From Chloroflexi bacterium OHK40 (lineage in GTDB: Bacteria > Chloroflexota > Chloroflexia > Chloroflexales > Chloroflexaceae), in the NCBI GenBank assembly GCA_004367505.1, contig SFCB01000005.1, positions 1-64,000 on the forward strand: a DNA stretch of 64,000 bases, written 5' to 3'. Position numbers and translations under genes: made by a program. Below are positions 24,215-32,306 of the stretch, one piece after another (the first letter of the stretch is position 1; the number at the start of each line of letters is the position of its first letter). A model generated the notes under the pieces. That model was given only the letters and a program-made list of their open reading frames with translations, ran no database searches and had not been told where the DNA came from.

Positions 24215-25090
24215 TCAGGCGCCCTTGAGGCCAGTGAAGGTCATGCCTTCGATGAAGTAGCGCTGCGTGAAGAAGAAGAGTACGATGATCGGCGCGATGG
24301 CGAGCATGGTGGCTGCCATCATCAGGTGCCACTCGGGCTGGCCGCCGAAGGTGCCACGGAAGGTGTAGAGCCCCAGCACCAGGGGTGCCTCAGCGGCCTC
24401 ATCGAGGTAGATCAGCGGGCCCATGAAGTCGTTCCAGGTCCACAGGAAGTGCAACAGCGCCACCACGATGATCGCCGAGCGCGTGAGCGGCACCACCACC
24501 CGCCAGAGGATCGTCAGGTCGCCCGCGCCATCCACTCGCGCCGCGTCGGTCAGGTCGTTGGGGATGCCGAGCATAAACTGGCGGAGGAGGAAGATGTTGA
24601 AGGCGCCGCCGAGCCACATCGGCGCGATCAGCGGCAGGTAGCTGCCCACCCAGCCCAGTGTGCGGAAGAGCACGTAGGTGGGAATGAGCAGCACAACGCT
24701 CGGGAGGAGCATGGTGGCGATCGTCAGGCCAAAGAGCGTGTCGCGCCCACGGAAGGCCATGCGCGCAAAGGCGTATGCCACGACGGTGGAGGAGAGCACC
24801 ATGCCGATGGTTGACATCGTGGTGTAGAAGACGGTGTTGCCAAGCAGGCGCAAGTAGGGGAACCCCGGCGCTGTCACCGCCTCGACGTAGTTGCTCCACA
24901 TCACCGGGTGTGGTACCCAGATCAGCGGGTCGGTAAACACCTGGTTGCGGGTCTTGAGTGAGGTGATCAGCAGCCAGAGGAAGGGTAGGGCGAAGAGCGC
25001 TGCCACCGTGATCAGCAGGATGTGGGAGAGGAGCCCACGCCCCAGGCGGGCTAGCCGGGCTCCCCCGGGTGTTCGTGCCGTTGAGACCAT
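24215..25090 (-). CDS. Carbohydrate ABC transporter permease, MalG/UgpE type
   Basis: The 291-residue membrane protein has the MalG-type arrangement: helix 1 (SHILLITVAALFALPFLWLL), periplasmic SLKTRNQVFTDPLIWVP, six helices in all, and the coupling motif LTDAARVDGAGDLTILWRVVVP near residue 187-208. GGGGAGG stands before the ATG at 25090. It pairs with the MalF-type permease upstream and the binding protein before that. Confidence 0.9.
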   Translation of the reverse strand: MVSTARTPGGARLARLGRGLLSHILLITVAALFALPFLWLLITSLKTRNQVFTDPLIWVPHPVMWSNYVEAVTAPGFPYLRLLGNTVFYTTMSTIGMVLSSTVVAYAFARMAFRGRDTLFGLTIATMLLPSVVLLIPTYVLFRTLGWVGSYLPLIAPMWLGGAFNIFLLRQFMLGIPNDLTDAARVDGAGDLTILWRVVVPLTRSAIIVVALLHFLWTWNDFMGPLIYLDEAAEAPLVLGLYTFRGTFGGQPEWHLMMAATMLAIAPIIVLFFFTQRYFIEGMTFTGLKGA

Positions 25091-25187
25091 AAAAGATCCT
25101 CCCCTGGAGCAATGCTCGCCGCGATCCGCGCGCGTGGGATGGAGCAGGGTGACAGCATGAACCTCCATCGCAACGCCGGCTCCAGCA

Positions 25188-26138
25188 TCATCCTGGATGC
25201 TCACCCTCGTAGTACACCCAGTGGCGCGACGAACGGACGACGAGCATCGTCAGCAGGACAAGGAAAACGAAGAGCACCAGTGCCAGCGCCGAGGCGTAGC
25301 CCATCTCGAAGGAGCGGAAGGCGCTGCGGTAGAGCAGCACCATGTACATCAGCAGCGAGTTGAGCGGGCCGACCGTACCGCCCGAGCCCGCCGAGGCCAG
25401 GATCTGGCCAAAGACCTGGAACGAGGCGATGATACCCATGATCAGGTTGAAGAAGATCGTCGGCGTGAGCAAAGGCAGCGTGATGCGCATCAGGCGCTGC
25501 CAGCTGCTCGCGCCATCGATCGTCGCGGCCTCGTAGAGCGTCTGCGGAATGTCCTTCAGGCCCGCCAGGAAGATCAGCATGGCGCTGCCGGTTCCGGCCC
25601 ACAGCGCCATGAGGATCAGCGCCGGCTTGGACCACTCAGCGCTCTTCAGCCAGCCCGGGCCGGGGAGCCCTACGCTCTCAAGCATGCTGTTGAGCAGCCC
25701 GTTCTGCGGGTCCAGGATCACCGTCCACAGCAGGGCGCCCGCGACGGCCGGGACCATCGTCGGCAGGTAGTAGATCGTGCGGTAGATCCCGACGCCCCGA
25801 ACGTTCTGGTTGAGCAGGAGCGCCAGGCCCAGGGCCACCACCAGGCTGAGTGGAACGGAGATCACGGCGTAGAAGGTGGTGTTCCAGACGGCTGGCCAGA
25901 ACTGAGGGTCGGCCGTGAACATCCGCTGGTAGTTCTCCAGGCCCACCCACTGCGGCGGCTGCACGATGGTATAGTCGGTGAGCGAGAAGTAGATCGTCGC
26001 CAGCATCGGATAGCCGGTAAACACCACCAGTGAGAGTAGCCACGGCGAGATGAAGGCGTAGGCCCGCAGGTCGTTGCGTAGCTGCTTGCTCAACCAGGGC
26101 CGGGCCTGGGCCGGCTTGCGCGTGACGGTTGTCGCCAT
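25188..26138 (-). CDS. Carbohydrate ABC transporter permease, MalF/UgpA type
   Basis: The 316-residue product begins with a basic segment and then ISPWLLSLVVFTGYPMLATIYFS, the usual first helix. It has six helices and the coupling loop LYEAATIDGASSWQRLMRITLP near residue 200-221; Thr and Ser replacements in the EAA loop are common in this subfamily. It follows the binding-protein gene by 27 bases and precedes the second permease by about 100 bases. Confidence 0.9.
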   Translation of the reverse strand: MATTVTRKPAQARPWLSKQLRNDLRAYAFISPWLLSLVVFTGYPMLATIYFSLTDYTIVQPPQWVGLENYQRMFTADPQFWPAVWNTTFYAVISVPLSLVVALGLALLLNQNVRGVGIYRTIYYLPTMVPAVAGALLWTVILDPQNGLLNSMLESVGLPGPGWLKSAEWSKPALILMALWAGTGSAMLIFLAGLKDIPQTLYEAATIDGASSWQRLMRITLPLLTPTIFFNLIMGIIASFQVFGQILASAGSGGTVGPLNSLLMYMVLLYRSAFRSFEMGYASALALVLFVFLVLLTMLVVRSSRHWVYYEGEHPG

Positions 26139-26165
26139 CGTGGGACACCTCTCTGCGTCGCGCCG

Positions 26166-27566
26166 CTAGGCGAGCACCTCGTTTAGCTTCGCCTGAGCCA
26201 GCTGCTGAGCCTCGGCCAGGGCCTCGCGGGGGCTCTGTTGCTTGCGCAGCACCTTTTCCACCGCCAGGGATACCTGCTCGCTGGCGAAGGTGTCGACTGG
26301 CGAGGTCCACATCTCGGCGGCGCTATTCAGGTAGTCGGCGAAGAAGGCGTTGACGCTCGCGGCCCGCTCTTCGCCGATCGTCGCCACGAGCTTCTCCGTG
26401 ATCACCGTTGGCGGAAACTGCTTCCAGGCCGGGGTGTCCATGATCGTCCTGTACCAGATTGTCCAGCCGGTGGTACTGATGAACTCGATGAAGCGGAAGG
26501 CGGCCTCGGGCTGTTTACTCCCATTGGGCACAACCCACCAGTTCGGGTAGAAGGCGGTATAGGAGGTGCTGCCGCTCGGGCCAACGGGCAAGTGCACGAC
26601 CTCCCACTCGAAGGGGATTTCGGCGTCGGTGCAGCTCCAGCTTCCCTCGAAGGTCATCGCGGCCTTGCCCTGGTAGAAGGCACTGTCGCTGTAGTTGCTC
26701 GCCCAGTTGGCGGCAATCGTCATGGCCTCCAGGTCGCCGCCGTAGTTGTCGTCGAGCCAGCGTAGCCAGTAGTCGACCCACTCAACATTCTGGTCGCTGT
26801 CGATGGTGTACTGGTTGTTCGCTGCATCGTAGATCTGCCCGCCGTTGATCGCACTCCAGACCGGATAGGCCCATGAGCTGCCGATGAAGGGTACGAACCC
26901 GGCCTGCTTCACTTCGCCACCCTCGATGACGATGAACTCTTTGTCGAGGGCCTTGAGCTCGTCCCATGTCCTGGGGAAGCCCTCACGGCTCGTGCTGATC
27001 CCCCTGGCGCTTAGCATAGCGGGGTTGGTGAAGATCGCCGTGGCACCCGCCGACGATGGGAGGCCGTAGGTTTTGCCCTGCCACTGGCAGGAGCGGAACG
27101 GCGCCGGGTAGAAGGCGTCGGGGGTGGCGAGCGTTGCGCTCGCCATGTAGGTATCGAGCTCCATGAGTGCGCCGCGCGTCGCGAACTCTACTGGCGGCTC
27201 GAAGAGCGTGGCGACGTCGGGTGGGTTGCCACCGGCCACCCGGGTGAGGATCTGCTCGGTGTAGCCCTCACCGGAGCCGGGGTTCTCGTACCTGACCTTG
27301 ATGTCGGGGTTCTCGGCCTCGAAGGCGCTCACGATCTCGGGCAGGAGCGTCTGGGTCACCGGAGTGTGGTAGCGGTTGAGCCACTCGATCGTCACCGGCC
27401 CGCCGCCCCCGGCCGTGCCTGGCGCGCTCGCGGCAGGCCCGCCTTCAGGTGCTGTATTCCCGCCGCACGCCGCCACCACTGCGGCGCTGCCCGCTACAAC
27501 CAGGCTCCGCAGAAACGTTCGCCGGCTCATGACACTGCGCCGCCCTTCGTGTTGCTCCCGCTCCAT
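26166..27566 (-). CDS. Sugar-binding lipoprotein of the second ABC importer
   Basis: The 466-residue product has a twin-arginine leader MSRRTFLRSLVVAGSAA and lipobox VAAC, followed by a Gly/Ala/Pro linker. The mature protein starts TIEWLNRYHTPVTQTLLPEI and belongs to the family 1 (sugar) binding proteins; YVWSAINGG-like and TTGWTIWYRTIMDTPAW segments are in the ligand-lobe region. The ATG at 27566 has AAAGGAG seven bases before it and starts two bases after the ROK gene stop; an alternative ATG at 27530 would still keep the leader. Substrate is unknown; the neighbouring kinase, bicupin and oxidoreductase suggest a monosaccharide or its derivative. Confidence 0.87.
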   Translation of the reverse strand: MEREQHEGRRSVMSRRTFLRSLVVAGSAAVVAACGGNTAPEGGPAASAPGTAGGGGPVTIEWLNRYHTPVTQTLLPEIVSAFEAENPDIKVRYENPGSGEGYTEQILTRVAGGNPPDVATLFEPPVEFATRGALMELDTYMASATLATPDAFYPAPFRSCQWQGKTYGLPSSAGATAIFTNPAMLSARGISTSREGFPRTWDELKALDKEFIVIEGGEVKQAGFVPFIGSSWAYPVWSAINGGQIYDAANNQYTIDSDQNVEWVDYWLRWLDDNYGGDLEAMTIAANWASNYSDSAFYQGKAAMTFEGSWSCTDAEIPFEWEVVHLPVGPSGSTSYTAFYPNWWVVPNGSKQPEAAFRFIEFISTTGWTIWYRTIMDTPAWKQFPPTVITEKLVATIGEERAASVNAFFADYLNSAAEMWTSPVDTFASEQVSLAVEKVLRKQQSPREALAEAQQLAQAKLNEVLA

Positions 27567-27568
27567 GC

Positions 27569-28516
27569 TCAGCTCCTTTGCTTCGTGAGAGTCTGCTCCG
27601 TCCGGTTGCCGAACCCGGCGCCGAGCAGTGCCGCGCCAACGACGCCTGCATCCGCGCCAAGCTGCGCCCGCAGGATGGGCAGGTTGCGCCCGGCCGCAGC
27701 CCAGATCTGGGCGCGGGCAGCGGAAACAAGCTCATCCCAGTAGAGCCCCGGCGCTGCCCCGAGGCCCCCGCCCAGCACCACCGCCTCCGGGTCGAGCACA
27801 TTCACCAGCCAGGCGACGGCGGCACCCAGGGCGGCGCCGCCCGATCGGAGCACTTCAGCCGCCTGCTCATCGCCTGCGTCTGCGGCGGTTACCAACTCCT
27901 CGGCGCGCCGTACCCGATGGCCCGTGCGCTGGTGGTAGCGTGCGACCAGTGCCGGGCCGCTCGCGTAGGCCTCCAGCACAAAAGGGCTGCTTGCGCCGCA
28001 CGACGGGCAGGGAAAGCGCAGGGCGCCGCTCGCGAGCACAAGCGCATTTCCCCGCGCCCCGGCAAAGGGCCTGCCATCCTGCACCAGGCACGCGCTGATC
28101 CCCGTGCCCACGCCGACGAAACTCAGCAGGCTGAAGGGCCGCCCGGCCCCGTAGCGCGCCTCGGCCAGCGCGTGGGCGCGTACGTCGGCTTCCACCACGG
28201 CCGGCCCCAGCGCGGCGAAGCGCTCGCGCACCGGCAGGCCCTGCCACGCTACCGCCTGCCCACTACCGATGCTACCGTCCGGAGCCACCAGTTCGCACAC
28301 CGCTACGCCCAGGCCATCCGGCGTGGCGCCCCATTGCTCAAGCTCCTGGAGCAGTTCTTCGGCCAGTGCCAGGGCATCGGCCAGCACCGCCTCGCCGCCT
28401 CGCTCCGGTTGGGTGGGCCGGACGCGCCGGGCCAGCAGCCGCCCGCTGGCCAGTTCGACCACCCCCCCGGCCAGCTTGGTGCCCCCTACATCGATGCCGA
28501 TCGCATAGCCAGACAT
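27569..28516 (-). CDS. ROK-family sugar kinase
   Basis: The 315-residue protein has the phosphate-1 loop AIGIDVGGTKLAGGVVEL at its start, so it is a kinase-type ROK member without a DNA-binding domain. The catalytic Asp is in VVEADVRAHALAEARYG. The zinc site, usually CGCGNxGCxE in this family, reads CPSCGASSPFVLEAYASG, so one of the cysteines is missing and metal binding may differ. It would phosphorylate the hexose or amino sugar brought in by the neighbouring importer. The binding protein gene begins two bases after its stop. Confidence 0.87.
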   Translation of the reverse strand: MSGYAIGIDVGGTKLAGGVVELASGRLLARRVRPTQPERGGEAVLADALALAEELLQELEQWGATPDGLGVAVCELVAPDGSIGSGQAVAWQGLPVRERFAALGPAVVEADVRAHALAEARYGAGRPFSLLSFVGVGTGISACLVQDGRPFAGARGNALVLASGALRFPCPSCGASSPFVLEAYASGPALVARYHQRTGHRVRRAEELVTAADAGDEQAAEVLRSGGAALGAAVAWLVNVLDPEAVVLGGGLGAAPGLYWDELVSAARAQIWAAAGRNLPILRAQLGADAGVVGAALLGAGFGNRTEQTLTKQRS

Positions 28517-28653
28517 AGTGGCGTCTCCACGGCAACAGCAGCCCGATCCCTGGCCGGGGGCCAGAGGCGCGGTTCAGAGAGCTGGATGGGGCGTTGGCGA
28601 GTCGTGTGGGACGAGCGGGCCGCCGCGCGCGGCAGCCCGCTGTGGGGCCGTGC

Positions 28654-29550
28654 TCAGCGGGGCGGTGCGTTCGGGCTGGCCCCTGCGTCCTGGTCTTTAC
28701 CCCCGAGGTAGTTCGGGGCAACGCCGAAGACAAGCTCCGTCGGCGCACCGGAGATGTTGAAATACTCGTGGTGGATGCCCTGCGGCACAAAAAAGCCGTC
28801 GCCGGGCCGCAGTTCGAACCAGCGGGGGCCCTGAGCCTCCGGCAGGCGGATGTTGAGGGTGCCGGACACCACGTAGAGCGCCTCGTCGCCGCCGTGGACC
28901 TGCGGATCGGTCTGCTGGCCGGGGAGCAGCCGGAGCTTCCCCACCGTCAGGTGCTCCGTCGAGCAGAGCAGGCCAATCGGGGCCGGGTGCACCTCACCCT
29001 CCAGCCGCCAGAGCAGGTCGCCCTCGCGGATGACGCGGATCGTCGCCTCGCGATGGACGGCATCGCGCTCCATCGGTAGGCGGCCCAGCCACTGGTCCTG
29101 GGTATAGCGCGACTGAGTAAGGAAGGGCCTGGTGCGGGCATAAGAGCCGGAAGTGCCCTGCGATGGCGGCGGGGCGAAGAACTCAAGCACGCGCAGGGGC
29201 TCCTCACTATGGTTAAGCGCGTGATGCCAGGTATCACGCCGGAAGAAGGCGGCCTCGCCGGGTGCCACCCGATGCACCTCGCCCGTCTCGGGGTTGGCGA
29301 TCATCAGGGTGCCCTGGAGCACATAGTAGAGCACATCGGCCCCGAAGACGGTGCGGTAGGCCTCGGAGTGGCGAAACATCCGCCCTGGAAGGAGCCCGAA
29401 GACGAGCTGGTGGATGCGCTCACTGGAGACGTAGATCCAGTCGGCCACTTCGCCCGAGGCGGGCTCGCCCCAGAGGTGCCGGGTGACGCGCTCGAAGGGA
29501 ATGAGTGCGGGGCCGTCGAAGGTGGGGCGCGGCGAGGGTGAGTAGCCCAT
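28654..29550 (-). CDS. Bicupin-domain protein
   Basis: The 298-residue product contains two cupin barrels. The first (about 35-140) has FRHSEAYRTVFGADVLYYVLQGTL and PGEAAFFRRDTWHHALN; the second (about 190-285) has PQVHGGDEALYVVSGTLNIRLP and LRPGDGFFVPQGIHHEYFN, each with candidate metal-binding His and Glu residues. Cupins in sugar operons often act as isomerases or sugar-binding enzymes; the substrate here is unknown. The ATG at 29550 is chosen because GAGGAG lies just before it and because it starts ten bases after the GntR gene stop. It is second in the operon. Confidence 0.82.
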   Translation of the reverse strand: MGYSPSPRPTFDGPALIPFERVTRHLWGEPASGEVADWIYVSSERIHQLVFGLLPGRMFRHSEAYRTVFGADVLYYVLQGTLMIANPETGEVHRVAPGEAAFFRRDTWHHALNHSEEPLRVLEFFAPPPSQGTSGSYARTRPFLTQSRYTQDQWLGRLPMERDAVHREATIRVIREGDLLWRLEGEVHPAPIGLLCSTEHLTVGKLRLLPGQQTDPQVHGGDEALYVVSGTLNIRLPEAQGPRWFELRPGDGFFVPQGIHHEYFNISGAPTELVFGVAPNYLGGKDQDAGASPNAPPR

Positions 29551-29560
29551 GCGGTTCTCC

Positions 29561-30343
29561 TCAGGCAAGCACCATGCTCAGGCGCGGGGCGGGCACCTGG
29601 TTCCCCACCGGGGCGCCACGTTCGCTCTCGTAGGTCAGCTTAAAACGGTCCCCGCGATAGATGGCTTTGAACTGCTCCACCGGCTTGTTGTGGTCGTCAA
29701 AGGTGACGCCCGTCAGCAGAATCATGGGCATGCCCTCGGCAACCCCAAAGAGCTGCTGCTCGTAGGCGTTGGCCACGGTAGCCTCCAGCGTCTGGGTCGC
29801 CCGCAGCAGACGCACCCCATAGCGCTGCTCTAGTAGTGTATAGAGCGACTGGCTCGCCAGATCGTCCTGGGCGAGGCCGGGGCAACGGCTCAGAGGAATG
29901 TAGCTCGTCTCCAGCAGCAGCGGGGTGACATCGGAGAAGCGCAAGCGCACGATCTTTACTGCTTCTTCGCCCCCGGCCAGCCCGAGATCACGGGCTACCC
30001 GTAGCGGCGGCGTGACAACCCCCTGTTCAAGTACCCGCGCCCGCGGCTTTGCGCCACGCAACAACATCGCCTCGGTGAATCCCAGCAGGTGTAGCGCATC
30101 GTAGGTGAGTTTCGGCGCGGCCACGAAAGTGCCCCGGCCCTGCTCAGAGACAAGCGTGCCCTCGCGCTCGAGGTAGACGAGCGCCTGGCGTGCCGTCATC
30201 CGGCTGATCTGGTACTGCTCGCTGAGCGTTCGCTCGCCGGGCACCTGATCGCCTGGGCGCAATTCACCCGCAGCGATCTGCTCGCGAATCAGCTCCGCTA
30301 GCTGGTAGTACAGCGGTACCGGGACACTGCGGTTCAGGGCCAT
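29561..30343 (-). CDS. GntR/HutC-family transcriptional regulator
   Basis: The 260-residue protein has an N-terminal winged helix (about 8-75: PLYYQLAELIREQI, QVPGERTLSEQYQISRMTARQAL) and a C-terminal UTRA ligand domain (SQSLYTLLEQRYG, EGMPMILLTGVTFDDHNKPVEQFKA). HutC-type regulators usually bind a sugar phosphate or related effector and repress neighbouring catabolic genes. It is the first gene of the seven-gene operon and lies directly behind a TTGACA/TATTGT promoter with an operator-like TGGTATAGA sequence in the leader, so it should repress itself and the whole operon. The ATG at 30343 gives the usual family length. Confidence 0.9.
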   Translation of the reverse strand: MALNRSVPVPLYYQLAELIREQIAAGELRPGDQVPGERTLSEQYQISRMTARQALVYLEREGTLVSEQGRGTFVAAPKLTYDALHLLGFTEAMLLRGAKPRARVLEQGVVTPPLRVARDLGLAGGEEAVKIVRLRFSDVTPLLLETSYIPLSRCPGLAQDDLASQSLYTLLEQRYGVRLLRATQTLEATVANAYEQQLFGVAEGMPMILLTGVTFDDHNKPVEQFKAIYRGDRFKLTYESERGAPVGNQVPAPRLSMVLA

Positions 30344-30378
30344 GAGCCGCCACTCACTTTCCGCAATGACAGAAGAAA

Positions 30379-30398
30379 ATTGCTCTATACCACCAGGG
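30379..30398 (-). promoter_or_regulatory. GntR-type operator in the leader of the sugar operon
   Basis: The minus-strand sequence CCCTGGTGGTATAGAGCAAT lies about 9 bases downstream of the -10 box of the gntR promoter. It contains TGGTATAGA, one half of the TGGTATAGACCA-type sites bound by HutC-family regulators. A 19-of-20 match in the opposite orientation lies at 30485-30504. Confidence 0.65.
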
Positions 30399-30406
30399 AT
30401 GTGGCT

Positions 30407-30435
30407 ACAATAGCACGCTGGAACCGCTTTGTCAA
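30407..30435 (-). promoter_or_regulatory. Sigma-70 promoter of the GntR sugar operon
   Basis: On the minus strand TTGACA (30430-30435) and TATTGT (30407-30412) are separated by 17 bases. Transcription would start near 30400, and the operator at 30379-30398 lies just inside the transcribed part. Confidence 0.8.
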
Positions 30436-30444
30436 GCAATCTAA

Positions 30445-30473
30445 GGGCCTGCCTGTACGCAGCAGGCAGGCCC
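30445..30473. terminator. GC-rich hairpin, probable terminator of the small membrane gene
   Basis: GGGCCTGCCTG at 30445-30455 pairs with CAGGCAGGCCC at 30463-30473. It lies between the end of the 66-residue membrane protein gene and the gntR promoter and would stop leftward transcripts before the promoter. The T-run is weak in both directions. Confidence 0.55.
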
Positions 30474-30484
30474 TGATTTCAGTG

Positions 30485-30504
30485 CCCTAGTGGTATAGAG
30501 CAAT
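30485..30504 (+). promoter_or_regulatory. Second GntR-type operator, opposite orientation
   Basis: CCCTAGTGGTATAGAGCAAT at 30485-30504 matches the reverse complement of the site at 30379-30398 at 19 of 20 positions. It lies about 50 bases upstream of the gntR -35 element. The pair could allow a repressor loop across the promoter. Confidence 0.6.
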
Positions 30505-30608
30505 AGGCTGTTGGAGGATAGGCTGCGAGGTCGCCGGGGTGTGGCCGGGATGTCGGCGGCCCGCAGCACGCTAAGGCCCGCCACGATCCCACCACGCGAG
30601 CTGTGACG

Positions 30609-30809
30609 CTAAAATATCCAGATCGCGGCAATGATCACCGCAATGAGCAGAAAGATCCCAAAGCCGGCGTCACCACTCTCCGCATCCTTCACTTGCTCGG
30701 CCCGTACCACCAGGATGGGGGTCGTCGGAGGCGTGTTGCGCTGGGCAACCGTGCTAATCGCCGCAATGCCGAAGAACGACACGATGCCGATCATGATTAC
30801 AAGTTCCAT
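30609..30809 (-). CDS. 66-residue membrane protein, unknown function
   Basis: Starting at the ATG at 30809 the product has two hydrophobic segments, ELVIMIGIVSFFGIAAIS at the N-terminus and GIFLLIAVIIAAIWIF at the C-terminus, joined by a polar loop (QRNTPPTTPILVVRAEQ, KDAESGDAG). I do not recognise the family. GGGGGACCCC precedes the start. Some 220 bases upstream there is a TTGACA-N17-TATAGT promoter overlapped by a palindrome, with a second palindrome in the leader, so the gene is likely tightly controlled. A longer frame starting at 30866 lacks a ribosome site. Confidence 0.6.
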   Translation of the reverse strand: MELVIMIGIVSFFGIAAISTVAQRNTPPTTPILVVRAEQVKDAESGDAGFGIFLLIAVIIAAIWIF

Positions 30810-30966
30810 CGGGGTCCCCCTCACACTAGTGGGCCTATCGTCGAGCCGGGGCTGCCGGTGCATCACGTATATATATAGAGAGAAACGTTGCAGGTGTTCC
30901 TTGTTGAGCAGGACGTCGGGTGGGCAGTGGGCGTTCCGCTTGACCAGAAGAGGGCGCGACCGTAAA

Positions 30967-30985
30967 TAGTGTCAATTTAACACTA
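30967..30985. promoter_or_regulatory. Palindromic operator 2 (TAGTGT-N7-ACACTA)
   Basis: TAGTGTCAATTTAACACTA is a perfect six-base palindrome around a seven-base centre. It lies in the leader of the small membrane gene, 61 bases from a site of the same design at 31028-31046. Confidence 0.6.
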
Positions 30986-31027
30986 ATTTCCGGGCTAGAA
31001 ATGCGAGGGCTGGACGACCCTCGCTGA

Positions 31028-31046
31028 TGGTGTTAACTATACACTA
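31028..31046. promoter_or_regulatory. Palindromic operator 1 (TGGTGT-N7-ACACTA) over the -10 box
   Basis: TGGTGTTAACTATACACTA has the same TRGTGT-N7-ACACTA layout as the site at 30967-30985. It covers the -10 box (31036-31041) of the leftward promoter, the usual position for repression. The cognate regulator is not known. Confidence 0.6.
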
Positions 31047-31064
31047 TATCCGCCGGCCTGTCAA
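31036..31064 (-). promoter_or_regulatory. Sigma-70 promoter for the small membrane protein
   Basis: On the minus strand TTGACA (31059-31064) and TATAGT (31036-31041) are 17 bases apart. Transcription would start near 31029 and give a leader of about 220 bases. Confidence 0.75.
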
Positions 31065-31079
31065 GCCCCGGGGCGCTGA

Positions 31080-32165
31080 TCACCCGATCACGGCTGGCTC
31101 CAGCAGCGTCACCTGCCGCGCAACAGGGTCTACCCGGGTCAGCACCCCGTAGGGCAGCACGGCGATCGGGTCGGTGTGGCCGAAGTCCATGCCTGTTACG
31201 ATCGGCATCTCGCCACGACCGAGCTCGTCGCGCACCACCTGGAGCAGCGCGGCATCATACTCGGCGAAGCGCTCCGGCGGAATGCCACCGCCTGGCCGGC
31301 CGAAGAGCAGCCCACGCGCCCGCTCCAGCGCGCCGCAAGCGGCCAGGGCCCGGAGCATGCGCACTACCGCCAGGGGTGTCGGCGCCTCCTCCGAGGTTTC
31401 CAGAAAGACGACGGCGCCCTCCCAGGCGTCCTGTCCCGGCCACACCGGGGTGCCGCGCAGCCAGTCGAGCACTTCGAGGCAGCCGCCGATCAGCCGGCCC
31501 TCTACTGGCTCGGCGCCCTGAAGCCAGCGCCACCCGCTGCTCGGGGTGAGCGCTCGCCGCCGGCTCTGGTTCGCTGGTTCCGCCCAATCCAGGTGCTCGA
31601 CCGTCCACCCGTCCGGGTTTGGCTCCAGTCTGCCCACTGGCTCGCCGCTGAAGAGGGTCCGCCGGACACTTTGCTCCATGTAGGGGTGCAGGCCGCCGTT
31701 TTCGCCAAAGCCCGCCATGATCGCGGGGCCGTAGAAGCTCGCCAGCCCCGCCGCGTAGCAGGCGAAGTGCGCGACCGTGGTGTCGGAATAGCCCATGAAG
31801 ACCTTGGGGTTGCGGCGGATCAGCCCCAGGTCGAGGTACGGAAGGGTGCGGATCGAGTCATCGCCGCCAATGGTCGCGATGATCCCGCGTATGCTCGGGT
31901 CGGCAAAGGCCTCCAGCAGATCCTCGGCCCGCGCCTGGGGGTTGGCCGCGATCCAGGCCGCCTCACGCAGGGCGTGGCGCGTGGGCACGACCTCGACACC
32001 GAACGTCGCGGCGAGTTGGCGGGCCCCGGCCTCGTAGCGCCAGGGAAAGGTGCCTGGCCCACCCCACGAGAGGCTCACCGCCGCAACCCTATCGCCAGGT
32101 CGCAGGGCGGGGGGATGAACCAGTCTGCCGGGTCGTGTCTCCCGGCTCATAAACGCGATGCCCAT
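31080..32165 (-). CDS. S66-family LD-carboxypeptidase (LdcA/MccF type)
   Basis: The 361-residue product matches peptidase family S66: an N-terminal domain with RPGDRVAAVSLS and IRGIIATIGGDDSIRTLPYLD, the nucleophile motif FMGYSDTTV, and the Glu and His of the triad in VFLETSEEAPTP and GMDFGHTDP. Members cleave LD-peptide bonds in recycled murein peptides (LdcA) or detoxify microcin C (MccF). The GGDDSIR and FGHTDP text leans toward the MccF-like group. AAGGAG eight bases upstream supports the ATG at 32165. The gene is cytosolic, without a signal peptide. Confidence 0.88.
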   Translation of the reverse strand: MGIAFMSRETRPGRLVHPPALRPGDRVAAVSLSWGGPGTFPWRYEAGARQLAATFGVEVVPTRHALREAAWIAANPQARAEDLLEAFADPSIRGIIATIGGDDSIRTLPYLDLGLIRRNPKVFMGYSDTTVAHFACYAAGLASFYGPAIMAGFGENGGLHPYMEQSVRRTLFSGEPVGRLEPNPDGWTVEHLDWAEPANQSRRRALTPSSGWRWLQGAEPVEGRLIGGCLEVLDWLRGTPVWPGQDAWEGAVVFLETSEEAPTPLAVVRMLRALAACGALERARGLLFGRPGGGIPPERFAEYDAALLQVVRDELGRGEMPIVTGMDFGHTDPIAVLPYGVLTRVDPVARQVTLLEPAVIG

Positions 32166-32306
32166 GGGGGTGCTCCTTCGGCGCCAGGTTTTGCGCCAAT
32201 CGTACCCCCCTTGCGCTCTGGAGCAGATCCGCCCTCGGGCCGAACCCAGCCTCCGTCCTTTGGATCAGATGCGGGCCGACCGGCCCGCGTTCCGTTCTCC
32301 GGGGCG

